Part shown: piece after piece, positions 11,507-26,100 of the stretch
Layout: each line of letters begins with the position of its first letter
Numbering within the stretch: the first letter of the stretch is position 1
Assembly (NCBI GenBank): GCA_002070955.1
Contig: MWEK01000015.1
Span: 46,930 to 110,929 of the forward strand
DNA length: 64,000 bases
Source: Planctomycetes bacterium ADurb.Bin069
GTDB taxonomy: Bacteria; Planctomycetota; UBA8108; UBA8890; UBA8898
Reading direction: 5' to 3'
Notes under the pieces: generated by a model
Told to the model about the DNA's origin: nothing
Seen by the model: only the letters and a program-made list of their open reading frames with translations
Databases searched by the model: none
Translations under genes and position numbers: made by a program

Positions 11507-14500
11507 TCACAATCCCGGCGTGTTTTCCGCCGCGTAGAACTGCGCCGCCAAGGCCGAGGACCAGCGGTCCTTCTCAGCCTCGCCGCACAGCAGGAAGAGG
11601 AGCTGCGGATCCTCGGGATCGAAGGCGAGGCAAAGCTCAGCACCTAGGCGCCGCGCGGTCCGCGCCTCGAAGCGGCCGGCCTTCAAGAGGCCTCCGATGA
11701 GGATCGGCGCACCCCGGGCGCCGCAGGCCCCCAGCGTCAGCCCCCGCGCCCGCCACGGTAGGATCGCCAGCGCGGCGCTCTCGCAGAGACCGCGGCCGTC
11801 GAGAGCCATGACTCCCGTGAAACCGTCGGCCCGGCAAAGGACGGCGCCGCGGCGCAGAAGCGCGCCGTCGCCGGCGAAAAGCGCCGCATCTGCGCCGCGC
11901 AGGTGGACGAAGACCGGCCATCCGGCCGCGACGGAGAGCTCGAATCCGCCGGGCAACTCGGCCTCGAAGGGCGCGTCCCGCCGGAAGGGACAGAAGACCG
12001 CGAGCTCGCCCGTGCGCGTCTTCAGGCTGAAGGCGTGGATTTCGGCGGGCAGACGGCCGTGGGGCAGACGGCAACCGCCGGCGCCCACGGCGTCCAGCGC
12101 CTCGGCGAGAGCGCGCTCGAAGGCCGGGCTCGGTTCGAGCGCAATCGGACCGGGCAGCGCCGCCGCGCGGTCCTTGAAGGCAAGCAACGCCGCGAGCCTG
12201 CCGGGCGCCGCCGGCCGCCGCAGCTCGTCGCGCGCGAAATCCCCCGAGAAGACGAGCCGGCCGCCCCCCGCCAAATAGGCCCGCAGCGCGGCGAATTCCC
12301 CTTCGCCCAGGGCCAGGGCGGCGGGATAGACGAGGACTTCGTAGGGAAGGGGCGCGCGCGCCAGCGCGAAGTCGTCAAGCACCGTGAACGGCGCCTTCAG
12401 GGCAAGCAGCGCCTCGACGGCGGCGTAGAGCGCCTCGAGGCTCTTGTGCGCCCCGTTGCCCAGTCGAAGCAGCGTGGGCGAGACGAGCCCCACGCGCGGC
12501 GCGCGGTCGACGGGCTCGATCGCGCGGGCAAGCAAGCTCAGGTTCCGGTGCAGGAGGGCCGCGTCGCGCGGAACCGGCCGGCCGGCGCGCACAAGCCCCC
12601 AGGGAAACACCCGGTCATCGGCGTCGCGCAGACACCAGGTCTGAACGCGCGACCCGCCCATGCCGAGGGTGTACGCCACCACCGCCGCGAACAGCCGCTC
12701 CTTCTCCGCGGCGGTGCGCGCGGTGTGATAACCCAGATCGCCCGCCTCGGGAACCCAGGCCGGATGAGTCTTGGCGCCGTACTCCCCGAGCCCGATCCCC
12801 TTGCCGGCGTACCTGAGATCGTTCGCGGCCAGGCAGCGCGGCAGGTTTTCGATATCCTTGCCGGGAAGATCGAAAAACCCGATGTTCGCGCACGTGTGCT
12901 CGGCGATGGTGAGGCGCGGGTCCAGCGGCCCGAGCGGAATCTGGTAATACTCCGACGTGACGGGGCGGTCCGTTTCGACGGCGCGCACCGCCCCGACGTG
13001 CCGGCGGCACCAAGCCTCGCAGATCGCGGCCTTGAACCGCGCCAGCGCCGCCGCCGTCTCGTCATCCCACGCGCCGCCGGCGGCCGGCGGGTACTCGGCG
13101 CCGGGATCCCCGCTGGCAACGCGCCAGCGCTCGCGCAGCCATTCCAGGTCATCCTCGCGCCACTGGAAATCCCCGTTCAGGTACCAAATCGCCCGCGGGA
13201 GATCGCGCAGGGCGGCGACACCCGCCTTGACGGCGGCCTCCTCGGCCCGCAGGCGGTCCTCGTTCCCGGCGGCGTTGTGCCCGATCAGAAAGCCCGGCAT
13301 GTAGATGAGCCCCTTCCCGGCGAGAAGCTCGCCCTGCGCGCGCACCTGCGCCAGCAGACCGGGCGTCGTGTCGAAGCCGGGCGGGAGAAGGACCTCGTAG
13401 ATCTGAAGCCCGAGGTCCCGGGAAGCGTCGCAGAGCCGATCCCACCCCGCGGGTCCCGCCGTGTAGGGGTCGAAGTCGTTGCCGTAGTTGTCGGCGCCGA
13501 AGAGGAACATCGCGCGGCCGCCCAAGGTGAAGTAGTTCCCTTCGAAACGCAGCGGCGTCGCCGCGGCGGCCCCCGCGCCGCCGGCGTACCAGGCGGTCTC
13601 GGCGCAATCGATCGCCTCGCCGTCGATGCGCAGTTCCACGCGAGCCCGGCCGAGCCCCGGCGCGACGGGACCGCATTCGATGTCGAAGGCCGCGGCGGCG
13701 CCGGGCCCGCAGACGCGTTCGAGGACCTGCTCGCCGCCGGCGGCGCGAACGAGCAGGGCGAACCGGGCCGGCGCGGAGCCGAACGCCGCGATGGTCACGC
13801 GCAGCCGCGCCGCGCCGCCCGCCGCGACGACCGGCTCCAGCGGGTAGCATTCGGCGATCCATACGTTCCGGCGCAACGCCCCCGCGAGACGCGCGAAATC
13901 CGCGCCGCTCTCGGGGAGGAGCGGCCCGAAGAGCGGTTCGTCCGCGGCTCCGAAAAAGGCCCACCGTGAACCCGCGTAAAGCCCCGCGTGGTTACCGACG
14001 AGCCCGCCGGCCGCGCCGCAGAGCTCTCCGTGCCGATCCAGGCAATCGAGCAGAGGAACCCAACGCGACTTCCCCGGCCTGACGACGGCCTGCGCCGACC
14101 ACCCCGTGAGGCGCGCCGCGCGCTCGGGAGCGCGCAGCAGCCTCTGCTCGGCGCTCGGCCGCACCGCCGCCACGCGCGCCAAGGGAAAGTCGGCGTCGAA
14201 AACGCCGATCCGCCAGGGCGGGACCTCGAGGCCATCGCCCGGTTTGCCCCGCTCGGTGGTGATGCACGGAACCTCCAGGCCGGTTGCATCCTTGAGCTCG
14301 ACCTCGTCGCAGAAGACCTCGCCGAAGCCGCGGTAGATGCCGAAGACGATGCGCACCCGATCGGCGCCGGGCTCCGCATCGAAGGCGGCGCGCACCTCCC
14401 GCCACGGCGTCGCTTCCCGCGGAGCCGCAAGGTCGCGAAAGGCGGCGACGCGATCGCCCGCGTATTGGTAGAAAGCGAAGAAACCGTAGCCGCCGCCGCG

Positions 14501-15511
14501 AATGGGGCCGGACTTGAAGCGGGCGCGCACCAGATACCTCCCGCCCGGGCGGCTGGGGAGATCGAGATACCACGCGCCGCCGTCCGGCCCCTCCTCATCG
14601 AGCACGGCGACGGCGGCGCAAGCCGCGCCGGCAAAAGGCTCGCGATCCGAGACGAACGCCGCGCGGGAGACGCGGCGCCAGCGGCCGTCGGCGGCGACGC
14701 CGCCGAGCGGCGCCTCGGCGCTGCGCTCGAAGCCGCCGTCAAAAACGAGATTCGGCCGCGTATCCGCGGAAAGGGGCTCCGCGGGAACCCAAGCCTCCCC
14801 CGCCTTGCGCACCGGCCTTCGAAAAGCGTAACCGCCTAGGCTCACGAAGGAACCGCCGCGGGCGCAGAAGCAAACCAGCGGCCACAGGAGATCCGCCGGG
14901 AAGCGCTCGCCGTAGGGGAGGATGACCAGGCCGGCGCCGCCGCCGCGGAGCACGGCCCCGAAGTCTTCGGCCGGGAACCGGGCCGCCGCGATTTCCGCGG
15001 CCCGCAGCGTGGATTCGGCCCAGGCGGCATCGATGCCGGGCGGCCCGAGACCGGGTTCGTCAAGGATCGCAGCATCGTACCGGATCGCAGCGCCCGCCGC
15101 CCCGGACCGCCGCAGTTGGAGTTCGCGGGCCAGGAGCGCCCCGCGCGCCGCGTGGAATCCGACGCGCACGCTCAGAAAGGCCGTCGCCTCCCCCGGCTCG
15201 ATGGAACGCGTGATCGCCGCGACTCCGGGCTCGGTCCTCGACACCGCCCACGGCGGGCCGAGTTCGGCCAGATCGCGCGCATGCTCGCACAGCGCGACGA
15301 ACGCTTCGCCGCGGCCCTCGACGGCGTCGACCTGGAGAACGCCGGAAAACTCCAGCGGCCCGTCCGCGCCCATGACCGGCACCCATTGCACGAGGACGCC
15401 GCTGCGCACCCGCACGCCTTCCGCCGCCGCCTCTCCGTCGCCGGCCTGCTCCCAACTCGCGGTCCTGAGAAGGCTCGCCGCGCAGAGGACGAGGTGCATG
15501 GGCGCTATCAT
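11507..15511 (-). CDS. Giant exported putative glycoside hydrolase (GH-A-like barrel with carbohydrate-binding-like domain)
   Basis: A protein of about 1334 residues with a short hydrophobic N-terminus that may be a signal peptide. A beta-sandwich resembling CBM4/9-type modules lies near residues 270-410 (NLVFDGGFE... with many aromatics). A TIM-barrel-like region starts at about residue 640 (FTLGGRAMFLFGADNYGNDF). It contains WYLNGDFQW, TSEYYQIPLG and GLGEYGAK, which sit where clan GH-A enzymes keep the acid/base and nucleophile. A flavodoxin-like segment as in GH42 trimerisation domains follows (FTVLDDFAL, VYPAALALGEGE, GGGRLVFSGDF), then beta-sandwiches. No family was assigned, and the acid/base position reads NGD instead of NE(P). 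The chosen start has GGGGA upstream; longer in-frame extensions have no support. Confidence 0.65.
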   Translation of the reverse strand: MIAPMHLVLCAASLLRTASWEQAGDGEAAAEGVRVRSGVLVQWVPVMGADGPLEFSGVLQVDAVEGRGEAFVALCEHARDLAELGPPWAVSRTEPGVAAITRSIEPGEATAFLSVRVGFHAARGALLARELQLRRSGAAGAAIRYDAAILDEPGLGPPGIDAAWAESTLRAAEIAAARFPAEDFGAVLRGGGAGLVILPYGERFPADLLWPLVCFCARGGSFVSLGGYAFRRPVRKAGEAWVPAEPLSADTRPNLVFDGGFERSAEAPLGGVAADGRWRRVSRAAFVSDREPFAGAACAAVAVLDEEGPDGGAWYLDLPSRPGGRYLVRARFKSGPIRGGGYGFFAFYQYAGDRVAAFRDLAAPREATPWREVRAAFDAEPGADRVRIVFGIYRGFGEVFCDEVELKDATGLEVPCITTERGKPGDGLEVPPWRIGVFDADFPLARVAAVRPSAEQRLLRAPERAARLTGWSAQAVVRPGKSRWVPLLDCLDRHGELCGAAGGLVGNHAGLYAGSRWAFFGAADEPLFGPLLPESGADFARLAGALRRNVWIAECYPLEPVVAAGGAARLRVTIAAFGSAPARFALLVRAAGGEQVLERVCGPGAAAAFDIECGPVAPGLGRARVELRIDGEAIDCAETAWYAGGAGAAAATPLRFEGNYFTLGGRAMFLFGADNYGNDFDPYTAGPAGWDRLCDASRDLGLQIYEVLLPPGFDTTPGLLAQVRAQGELLAGKGLIYMPGFLIGHNAAGNEDRLRAEEAAVKAGVAALRDLPRAIWYLNGDFQWREDDLEWLRERWRVASGDPGAEYPPAAGGAWDDETAAALARFKAAICEAWCRRHVGAVRAVETDRPVTSEYYQIPLGPLDPRLTIAEHTCANIGFFDLPGKDIENLPRCLAANDLRYAGKGIGLGEYGAKTHPAWVPEAGDLGYHTARTAAEKERLFAAVVAYTLGMGGSRVQTWCLRDADDRVFPWGLVRAGRPVPRDAALLHRNLSLLARAIEPVDRAPRVGLVSPTLLRLGNGAHKSLEALYAAVEALLALKAPFTVLDDFALARAPLPYEVLVYPAALALGEGEFAALRAYLAGGGRLVFSGDFARDELRRPAAPGRLAALLAFKDRAAALPGPIALEPSPAFERALAEALDAVGAGGCRLPHGRLPAEIHAFSLKTRTGELAVFCPFRRDAPFEAELPGGFELSVAAGWPVFVHLRGADAALFAGDGALLRRGAVLCRADGFTGVMALDGRGLCESAALAILPWRARGLTLGACGARGAPILIGGLLKAGRFEARTARRLGAELCLAFDPEDPQLLFLLCGEAEKDRWSSALAAQFYAAENTPGL

Positions 15512-15554
15512 GTTTTCCCCGAAGCGCTTACTCCGGACATGTTCACATCTTACC

Positions 15555-15610
15555 GCAAGCCCCGGAGGCCGGGCACTAGGCGCCGCGCGCCAAGCAAGCC
15601 CCGGAGGCCG
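15555..15610. repeat. 17-base direct repeat (two copies, 39-base period)
   Basis: GCAAGCCCCGGAGGCCG occurs at 15555-15571 and again at 15594-15610. The sequence between also shares GCGCC-rich pieces. The function is unknown; it lies between the divergent glycosidase and exoprotein genes. Confidence 0.6.
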
Positions 15611-15688
15611 CGCGCCAATGAAAGGCGCCACCGCCGCCCGCGCGGCCTTGATCCCTCGCAACGACCCGAGAGTTTTTTCGAGTTCCTC

Positions 15689-15717
15689 TTGATCTGGGGA
15701 GCCTGCGCGGCCATAAT
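15689..15717 (+). promoter_or_regulatory. Sigma-70-like promoter of the first GWYxGYY exoprotein gene
   Basis: TTGATC, a 17-base spacer, then CATAAT. This predicts a leader of about 137 bases before the ATG. Confidence 0.5.
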
Positions 15718-15817
15718 GGAGGAAGTGTGCGCAACATGGCGTTCACGGTTTGGATCGTGTTTGGGCGCGACATGAGCGATCTGGCGCCCAGGTTTATGGT
15801 TTTCGGTCTTGAGATAT

Positions 15818-15837
15818 GCGCCGGTTTCAACCGGCGC
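15818..15837. promoter_or_regulatory. Perfect 20-base palindrome in the exoprotein leader
   Basis: GCGCCGGT and ACCGGCGC flank a TTCA tetraloop, so the sequence can form an 8 bp hairpin. It can also serve as a dyad operator. It ends eight bases before the AAGGAGGG ribosome-binding site, so it could modulate translation. No copy was seen in front of the two sister genes. Confidence 0.5.
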
Positions 15838-15860
15838 GCAGCGACAAGGAGGGCTTTGGT

Positions 15861-18800
15861 ATGTTTGTGTCTTGGCGAGGTCTCGGTTTTCAGAAGAGGC
15901 TCGTTGCCGCGATAGTCTGCGTCGCCGCCGCGTGTCTCACCGTCCAAGCGGGCATCGTCACCGACTCTTACGACGATTGGTCCAAGAGCGGCACGCAGGG
16001 CGAGAAGGGGTGGTGGTACGGGTACTACGATCAGACCGCCGACGCGACGTCCGGCTACGACCCGGCGGAGGACTTCACCATGTTCCCGCCGGACACGTGG
16101 AGAGGCTCGGGGTACGACCTCGCGATCGGTACTTCGCCCTGGACGGAGTTGGGACGGGAGAGCTTGCACCCGGCGGGGCCGACTCCGACCCACTGGCCGA
16201 TCCGTCGCTGGGTCAGCGACCGCGATCTTCCCAACGCCGTGCTCGTCTGGCAGATGCGCAAGACGAACACCGGCGGCGGGAACGGCGTGACGGGCCTTCT
16301 GCTAGTGAACGGCGTCGCGGTCGACATGGCGCAGATCTCGGGCCGCAACGGAGGCGGAATCCTCCGCCACGCGTCCCAAGCCCTCGCGGCCGGCGACATC
16401 GTCGAGCTCGCGCTCGGTTCGCTGGGCGAAGATGGCGATTACAACGACGGGGCCGACGGTTCGGCCAACCGCTTGACGATCCACGATGCCATGCCCCCCA
16501 ATTTGCCCATCGCCCACTCGATCTACGATTATCCCTTCAAGGATCTGCAGGGCGTCGCCGGCTGGTACTACGGGTACTACAACCTGACGGCGGACGGTGA
16601 TGGAGTTTACCAGACGGACGACTTTATCCCCTTCGCCAGCGACGCCTGGACCGGCCAAGGCTGGAACCTCCCCGGGGACCCCCCGTGGACGCAGCTCATG
16701 CAGGAGGACGCGCACCCGAACAGCGAAAGCAACGGCGGCGAGCATTGGGTGATTCGCCGCTGGGTCAGCAGCGTGGAGGGCCGCGTCGCCATCTGGTGGA
16801 GCCTGCGCAAGGCGAACCTGGCCGGAAACGGGACGAGCTGCGTTCTCTTCGTCAATGGAGTCCGGAAAGACTACGGCGCGGTGGCGGGCAGCGACGGAGT
16901 GGGCATCAAGCGCGCCATCGTCGCGAACTTGGCGCTTGGCGATATCGTCGATCTCGCGCTCACGCCGGTGGGACCCACGGGCGCCCGCGATGACGGCGCC
17001 GACGGCTCCCGAACGCGCATGTGGGTGGTGTCCGATCTTTCCGACATTCCCGACAGCGATGGCGACGGCCTCTTCGACTACGAGGACAACTGCCCCTTCG
17101 TCCCCAATCCCGACCAAGCCGATTCTGATGGCGACGGCGTCGGCGACGCCTGCGACAACTGCCCCGATATCCCGAATCCGGACCAGGCCGACCGCGACCG
17201 CGACGGCAAGGGCGATGCTTGCGAGCCCGTCTGGATCGCGCACTCCTTCGACGACTGGACTCCCGCCGCCCAGGGCGCGAACAACTGGTACTACGGCTAT
17301 TACAACCGCGCGGATGACATCGGGCTGGGCGACGGCGTGTACCAACCCGACGATTTCAAGGAGTTCGCGCCCGCGATGTGGATCGGCGAGGTATGGCGCA
17401 TCGAACCCGATTGGGGCAGGAGCCCGTGGACGTTCGTGGGGCGCGGCGAGGCGCACCCCAACGGCGGGAACAGCGGCGGCGAGCATTGGGCGATCAGGCG
17501 GTGGGTCAGCACCTACGCCGGAGAGGTCGCCCTCGTATGGCACCTGCGGAAGATGAACCCGAACCAGGCGGGCGTCACCGGCATTCTCTACCAGAACGGC
17601 AGGGAGCTGGACCGCGCCATGGTCTCGGGCTTGGATACCACGGGAGTCTCGCGGTCGGTCTATACCATGCTCCACGTCGGGGACACCGTCGATCTCGCCC
17701 TCACGCCCGAGGGTTGGTGCAACGACCAGTACGATTACTCCGACGGATCCTTCAACATCCTGGCGGTGACTGAGGACGCGAATGTGCTCGCGGGGCTCAA
17801 GTCCAACCGCGCCATCGTGGCGGATTCCAGCAAGGAATTCGGCGGCGTTCAGGGCGCCCACAACTGGTATTACGGCTACTACGATGTGCGCGCCGACGTG
17901 ACCACCGGCGATGGCATCTACGGGCCGGACGATTTCATCGAGTTCGCTCCCGAGCTGTGGAACGGCTCGAAGTGGGATCTTTTCGACAACAGCGCGACCG
18001 GCAACGGTCCGTGGACCGAAATCACCTGCAACGGCGGCCACCCCGCCGGCAACGGCCAAAACGACGACTCGGTCCACTGGGCCGTGCGCCGCTGGGTGAG
18101 CCCGGTGGCAGGCACCGTTCGGATCGACTGCCACCTCCACCAGACCAGCGCGTACGGCGACGGCGTCTACGGGCGCGTCTTCCGCAACGAGAATCCCATC
18201 GGCGCCAGGTTCTCCCACGCCGCCGGCGTGAGCTTCACCCTGGAGACCGACGTCGCCTTGGGCGACACGCTCGACTTCGCCATCGATCCCGACGGCGCGG
18301 GCAACCTGGAAGCGGCGGGCATCGACGCGGTCAACGACAGCTCCGATGGCACGCTTTTCCTTATCACTGTCACGAAGATCGAGCGCTCCCTTGCGTGCCC
18401 GGCCGATTTCGCCGCCTGCGCCTGCGGCGGCGCGGCGGCCTGCGCGTCCTGCCCGGAGGGCAGCGCGGCCAACGACATCAAGTTCACTTGGACGAACGCC
18501 GCCGCCTACGAGTACCTCGCAATCTACGAGCTTGACCTGACGGTGGACCCGCCCGCGCGGACGCTGATCGGCGAGCCGGCGAAGGACGCAACCGAATTTC
18601 TGCTGGCGGCCGCGGCGCCGGGCGCGCACACTTACGCTTTGAAGGCGATCTCCGGCTGGTTCGCCTGCGAGACGGCGGCCGTGACGGTGGTGGTGCCCGA
18701 GCCCGGCACGCCGGTCTTCACGGGCGATGCCAACAGCGACACGAAGATCGATATCGCCGATGCGGTCTGCATCCTCGGATATCTCTTCGGGTCCCCGTCC

Positions 18801-19019
18801 GACCCCTGCAAGAGTCCGAAGTGCATGGCTAACATGGATGTGAACAACGATGCGAAGGTCGATATCGCGGATGCGGTTTCCGTGCTGGGATATCTGTTCA
18901 CCGGCGCGACCCTGAAGGCGCCGGACGGCACGGAGATCCGGGCGGGGGACGAGGGCTGCCGGCTGTATCCGACGGAGAAGGTCGCGCTGCCCTGCGAGTA
19001 CCCGTGCGTGCCGAAGTAG
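15861..19019 (+). CDS. Giant exported GWYxGYY-module protein with TSP3 calcium repeats and dockerin
   Basis: A 1052-residue secreted protein. A signal peptide (hydrophobic core [13 protein letters not shown]) ends near residue 30. Four copies of a module of about 180 residues begin near residues 31, 216, 456 and 652. Each has GWYYGYY or a close variant, a DF..F....W segment, PWT, a HP(N/A)G..., an IRRWVS and a GD.VDLALTP-like end. Thrombospondin type-3 repeats (DSDGDG..D..DNCP..PNPDQ) lie at about 398-455 between copies 2 and 3. After copy 4 come a cysteine-rich fibronectin-III-like segment and a dockerin-like pair of EF loops (two DIADAV repeats, about 954-1020). A cysteine tail ends in PCVPK. 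AAGGAGGG precedes the ATG. It is probably a surface or adhesive scaffold; the module's function is unknown. Confidence 0.88.
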   Translation: MFVSWRGLGFQKRLVAAIVCVAAACLTVQAGIVTDSYDDWSKSGTQGEKGWWYGYYDQTADATSGYDPAEDFTMFPPDTWRGSGYDLAIGTSPWTELGRESLHPAGPTPTHWPIRRWVSDRDLPNAVLVWQMRKTNTGGGNGVTGLLLVNGVAVDMAQISGRNGGGILRHASQALAAGDIVELALGSLGEDGDYNDGADGSANRLTIHDAMPPNLPIAHSIYDYPFKDLQGVAGWYYGYYNLTADGDGVYQTDDFIPFASDAWTGQGWNLPGDPPWTQLMQEDAHPNSESNGGEHWVIRRWVSSVEGRVAIWWSLRKANLAGNGTSCVLFVNGVRKDYGAVAGSDGVGIKRAIVANLALGDIVDLALTPVGPTGARDDGADGSRTRMWVVSDLSDIPDSDGDGLFDYEDNCPFVPNPDQADSDGDGVGDACDNCPDIPNPDQADRDRDGKGDACEPVWIAHSFDDWTPAAQGANNWYYGYYNRADDIGLGDGVYQPDDFKEFAPAMWIGEVWRIEPDWGRSPWTFVGRGEAHPNGGNSGGEHWAIRRWVSTYAGEVALVWHLRKMNPNQAGVTGILYQNGRELDRAMVSGLDTTGVSRSVYTMLHVGDTVDLALTPEGWCNDQYDYSDGSFNILAVTEDANVLAGLKSNRAIVADSSKEFGGVQGAHNWYYGYYDVRADVTTGDGIYGPDDFIEFAPELWNGSKWDLFDNSATGNGPWTEITCNGGHPAGNGQNDDSVHWAVRRWVSPVAGTVRIDCHLHQTSAYGDGVYGRVFRNENPIGARFSHAAGVSFTLETDVALGDTLDFAIDPDGAGNLEAAGIDAVNDSSDGTLFLITVTKIERSLACPADFAACACGGAAACASCPEGSAANDIKFTWTNAAAYEYLAIYELDLTVDPPARTLIGEPAKDATEFLLAAAAPGAHTYALKAISGWFACETAAVTVVVPEPGTPVFTGDANSDTKIDIADAVCILGYLFGSPSDPCKSPKCMANMDVNNDAKVDIADAVSVLGYLFTGATLKAPDGTEIRAGDEGCRLYPTEKVALPCEYPCVPK
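15955..18390 (+). repeat. Four GWYxGYY modules (first exoprotein)
   Basis: The copies lie roughly at 15955-16495, 16510-17035, 17227-17770 and 17815-18390. Copies 1 and 2 are adjacent, TSP3 repeats separate 2 from 3, and 3 and 4 are adjacent. Copy 4 is a variant with a cysteine before GGHP and a [11 protein letters not shown] segment. Copies 3 and 4 match the last two copies of the next gene better than they match copies 1 and 2 here. Confidence 0.8.
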
Positions 19020-19051
19020 GGCAACCGGAATTTGGCGTTCGGATTTGGCGT

Positions 19052-19092
19052 GGGCAGGGACCCGGGCCGCGGGCTCGGGTCCCTGCCCTTTT
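19052..19092 (+). terminator. Rho-independent terminator after the first GWYxGYY gene
   Basis: A 13-base perfect stem (GGGCAGGGACCCG with CGGGTCCCTGCCC) around a GC-rich loop, followed directly by TTTT. It lies 33 bases after the stop codon. Confidence 0.75.
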
Positions 19093-19117
19093 CGGCGCGC
19101 GGCGCGGCTTTTTTAGG

Positions 19118-19146
19118 TTTACCGGCCGCCTGCCGGACGCTATCAT
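19118..19146 (+). promoter_or_regulatory. Sigma-70-like promoter of the second GWYxGYY gene
   Basis: TTTACC, a 17-base spacer, then TATCAT. Together with the preceding terminator it shows that the sister genes are transcribed separately. Confidence 0.5.
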
Positions 19147-19200
19147 CGAGGAACGAGCTGCAGGAATCGGAAGGACTTGAGAATGAAAGGGGGCGCTTCC

Positions 19201-23016
<3,816 letters not shown>

Positions 23017-23044
23017 CCTCGGGGACGTCCCCAGCGTCGGCCGG

Positions 23045-23074
23045 GGGGGGCCGGGCCGCAAGGTCCGGCCCCCC
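23045..23074 (+). terminator. GCAA-capped GC hairpin after the second GWYxGYY gene
   Basis: A 13 bp stem (one G-U pair) closed by a GCAA tetraloop, 29 bases after the stop. No T-run follows, so it is either a weak terminator or a 3'-end-stabilising hairpin. Confidence 0.5.
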
Positions 23075-23091
23075 GCCGTCTCCGGTACTCT

Positions 23092-23119
23092 TTGGGACAG
23101 TGCGGGATCACGGTACAAT
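23092..23119 (+). promoter_or_regulatory. Promoter giving a leaderless CotH-gene transcript
   Basis: TTGGGA, a 16-base spacer, then TACAAT. The -10 ends nine bases before the ATG, so transcription would begin at or next to the start codon. Confidence 0.5.
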
Positions 23120-23127
23120 CGGGTTAT

Positions 23128-26100
23128 ATGGCCTCCACAACCTTGAAAACAACGCCTCTTCGGAACGGTTTTCCGCCCCGCGCGCCGCGCCGTCCTTGGT
23201 TTTCGCTCCTTAGCGCTTGCGCCGCGCTGCTTTGTGCGGCGCCGGCGGCGCACGCCGACATTGTCGCGGACTCATTTGCCGATTGGTCCATGACGGGCGC
23301 GCAGGGCGCCAAGGGCTGGTACAACGGCTACTACGACCGCACGGCCGACCCGGACAAGACTTACGCGCTCGCCGATTTCACGCCCTTCGCAAGCCGGTAC
23401 TGGCGCAGCTCCTGCTCCTGCTACGACCTTGATCTCGGCGCCGGCGGCGCTCCCTGGACCGAACTCGGCCAGCTTGGCACGCACCCGAACGGCACGAACA
23501 ACGGCCACGAGCACTGGACGATCCGCCGCTGGGTGTGCAACCTGGCCCTGGCGAACGCGGAAATCACCTGGCACATCCGCAAGATCAACACCGGCGGCGG
23601 CGATGGCGTCGCGGGATATCTCTTCATCGACGGGGCGCAGGTCGACACGGCGGCCATCGCGGGAACCGACGGCACGGGCGTGACGCGCACGGTGACGCGC
23701 GCCCTGTCCGCCGGCGCCGTCATCGATCTCGCCCTCACCCCGGGCGCCGCCGGGAGCGACGGCGCCGATGGATCGGCGAGCCGCCTGACCATCGATGACG
23801 GCTGGACCGACAGCGACAACGACGGCATCCCCGATGCGTTGGACAACTGTCCCTACGTCCCGAATCCCGACCAGGCCGATCAAGACGGCGACGGGGTGGG
23901 CGACGCCTGCGACAATTGCCCCACCGTGCCCAACGCCGATCAGCGCGACCGGGACCGCGACGGCATCGGCGATGCCTGCGATCCTTTCGTATTCTTCGAG
24001 CACCCCGCCGTCGTCATCAACGAGATTCACTACAATCCCCCCGGCAACGCGGAACTGGAGTTCATCGAGTTCCACAACCCCGCCGCGGCGGCCATCGACA
24101 TCGGCGGGTGGAGCATCGTCAAGGGCGTTCACTACCAATTCCCGGCGGGCACGTCGATTCCCGCCGGCGGCTACTTGGTCGCCTGCCGGAATCCGAGCGT
24201 GCTCGCGGCGGCGCTCGGCCTCCAGGAGAGCCGGCTGCTTGCCTGGGGCGACTTCGCCTTGGACAACAACGGCGAGACCGTCGCCCTCGCCGCCGCCGAC
24301 GGTTTCGTGGTGGACAAGGTCAAGTACGACAACCTGCCCCCGTGGCCCGCCGCGGCCGACGGGCTCGGGGCGTCGCTCCAACGGTTGTGCGCGTCGAGCG
24401 CCTCATCGGCGCCGAACAACTGGCGCGCCGAGCCCGGCGATGCGCCCACGCCGCTGGCCCCGAACGTCGCCGCGCAGTGCCCGCCGCCGCCGCTGCCGCC
24501 CCCGCGGGTCGCCATCAACGAGATTCACTACCACCCCTTCGGGGACCTCGACACGGAACTGGAATTCATCGAGCTGGTCAACACCACCGGCGCACCCATC
24601 GACATGAGCGGCTGGCGCTTCCAGAGCGGCATCGACTACACCTTCCCCGACGGCACGATCTGCGAGCCGGGCATGTTCCTGGTCGTGTGCCGGAACCAGA
24701 CCGCCTTCCGCGCCGCGTACGGCAGCATGCTCACCTTCGGCGATTTCGGCGGGCGGCTTTCCAACGACGGGGAGCGCATCACCCTCGTCGATGCCGCGGG
24801 CGGCCTGGTGGATTCGGTCAAATACGAACAGTCCGGCGACTGGAATGCCGCCGCGGACGGCCTGGGCTACAGCCTCGAGAAGATCATGCCCGCGGCAACC
24901 TCCGACGACCCGGCCAGTTGGACCGACAGCGGCGCCTTCGATGCCGCGGGCCAGACGGGTTGGCAGACCGCGAGCGTCGAGGGCGTGGCGACCAGCAGCC
25001 TGCTCCACTTCTATCTGCAAGACGCCGGCCAGTTGCTGATCGACGAAGTCACGCTGGTCGACACGGCGAATCCGTCGGTGAACCTGGTACCGAACGGGAA
25101 CTTCGATGGAACCATCGCGCCCTGGCAAGGATCGGGGAATCACTCCAAGAGCCGCTGGAGCCAGGATCCTTTCACCGGAGCGATCTTCGACACGCCGGCG
25201 CTGCACATCATCGGCGAGGGCGCGGGCACCGGATGGGCGAACGCGGTCTCCGTCGAGACCGTGACGCCGCTGGACACGACGGGGGCGACGCGCTACCGCT
25301 TGACGTTCTCCTACCTGCACGTGAGCGGATGCCAGGAATTCATCGCGCGCCTCTCCGTGTCGACGCCCAGCCGCGGGATCTACTTCACGCCCCGGCCGAC
25401 AGCGGGTTCGGTGTCGCCGGGAAGGCGCAACTTCGCCGCGCGTTCCGGGATCCCGCCTTTTGTGTCGAATATCAACCGCATCCCGCGCGAACCGTACGCC
25501 AACGAACCCGTGGCGATCGTCGCCCGCGTCGACGGGGCGCCGACCAGGGTCGATTTGATCGTCTATCTGCCGCAAACCACCCTGACGCTTCCCATGCGGG
25601 ACGACGGCCTGTCGGACGATGGCGCCGCCGGCGACGGAATCTACGGAGCCGTCATCCCGGGCCAGCCCCACGCCACGGCGGTAACCTACCAGATCGACGC
25701 CGCCAACGCCGCCGGCAGCCGGCTCTTCCCGGCGCGCACGGACCCCCAGGGCCGCTACGGCTACTTCGTGACCAATTATCAGGTCGATTCGCTTCTGCCG
25801 GTTTTCACCCTGGTCGTGCCGGGCGATCCGCGGACCTTCGCCGCCGGCTTGAGCTGCTCCACCTACTCGACCGCTTCGTTCGCCTTCCAGGGCGACCTCT
25901 ACTACAACATCGGCATCCGCGCCCGGGGGCAGAGCGTCTGCGGATCCTACAAGCGCTTCCTCAAGCTGAAGTTCCACCGGGGACACTACTTCAGGAACTG
26001 CCGCAAGTTGAACCTGCAGAGCCTGTGGACGGACAAGGCGCTGATCCGCGAACGCATGGCGTGGGATCTGTTCGGCGAGATGGGCAACCCCCAGTGCTAC

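Larger units (their letters stand above)
15512..15860. other. 349-base intergenic region with promoter, direct repeat and palindrome
   Basis: No convincing gene. It holds a 17-base direct repeat at 15555-15571 and 15594-15610, a good sigma-70-like promoter, and a palindrome just before the ribosome-binding site of the first GWYxGYY exoprotein. The transcribed leader would be about 137 bases, the longest I infer from the candidate promoters in this window. Confidence 0.7.
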
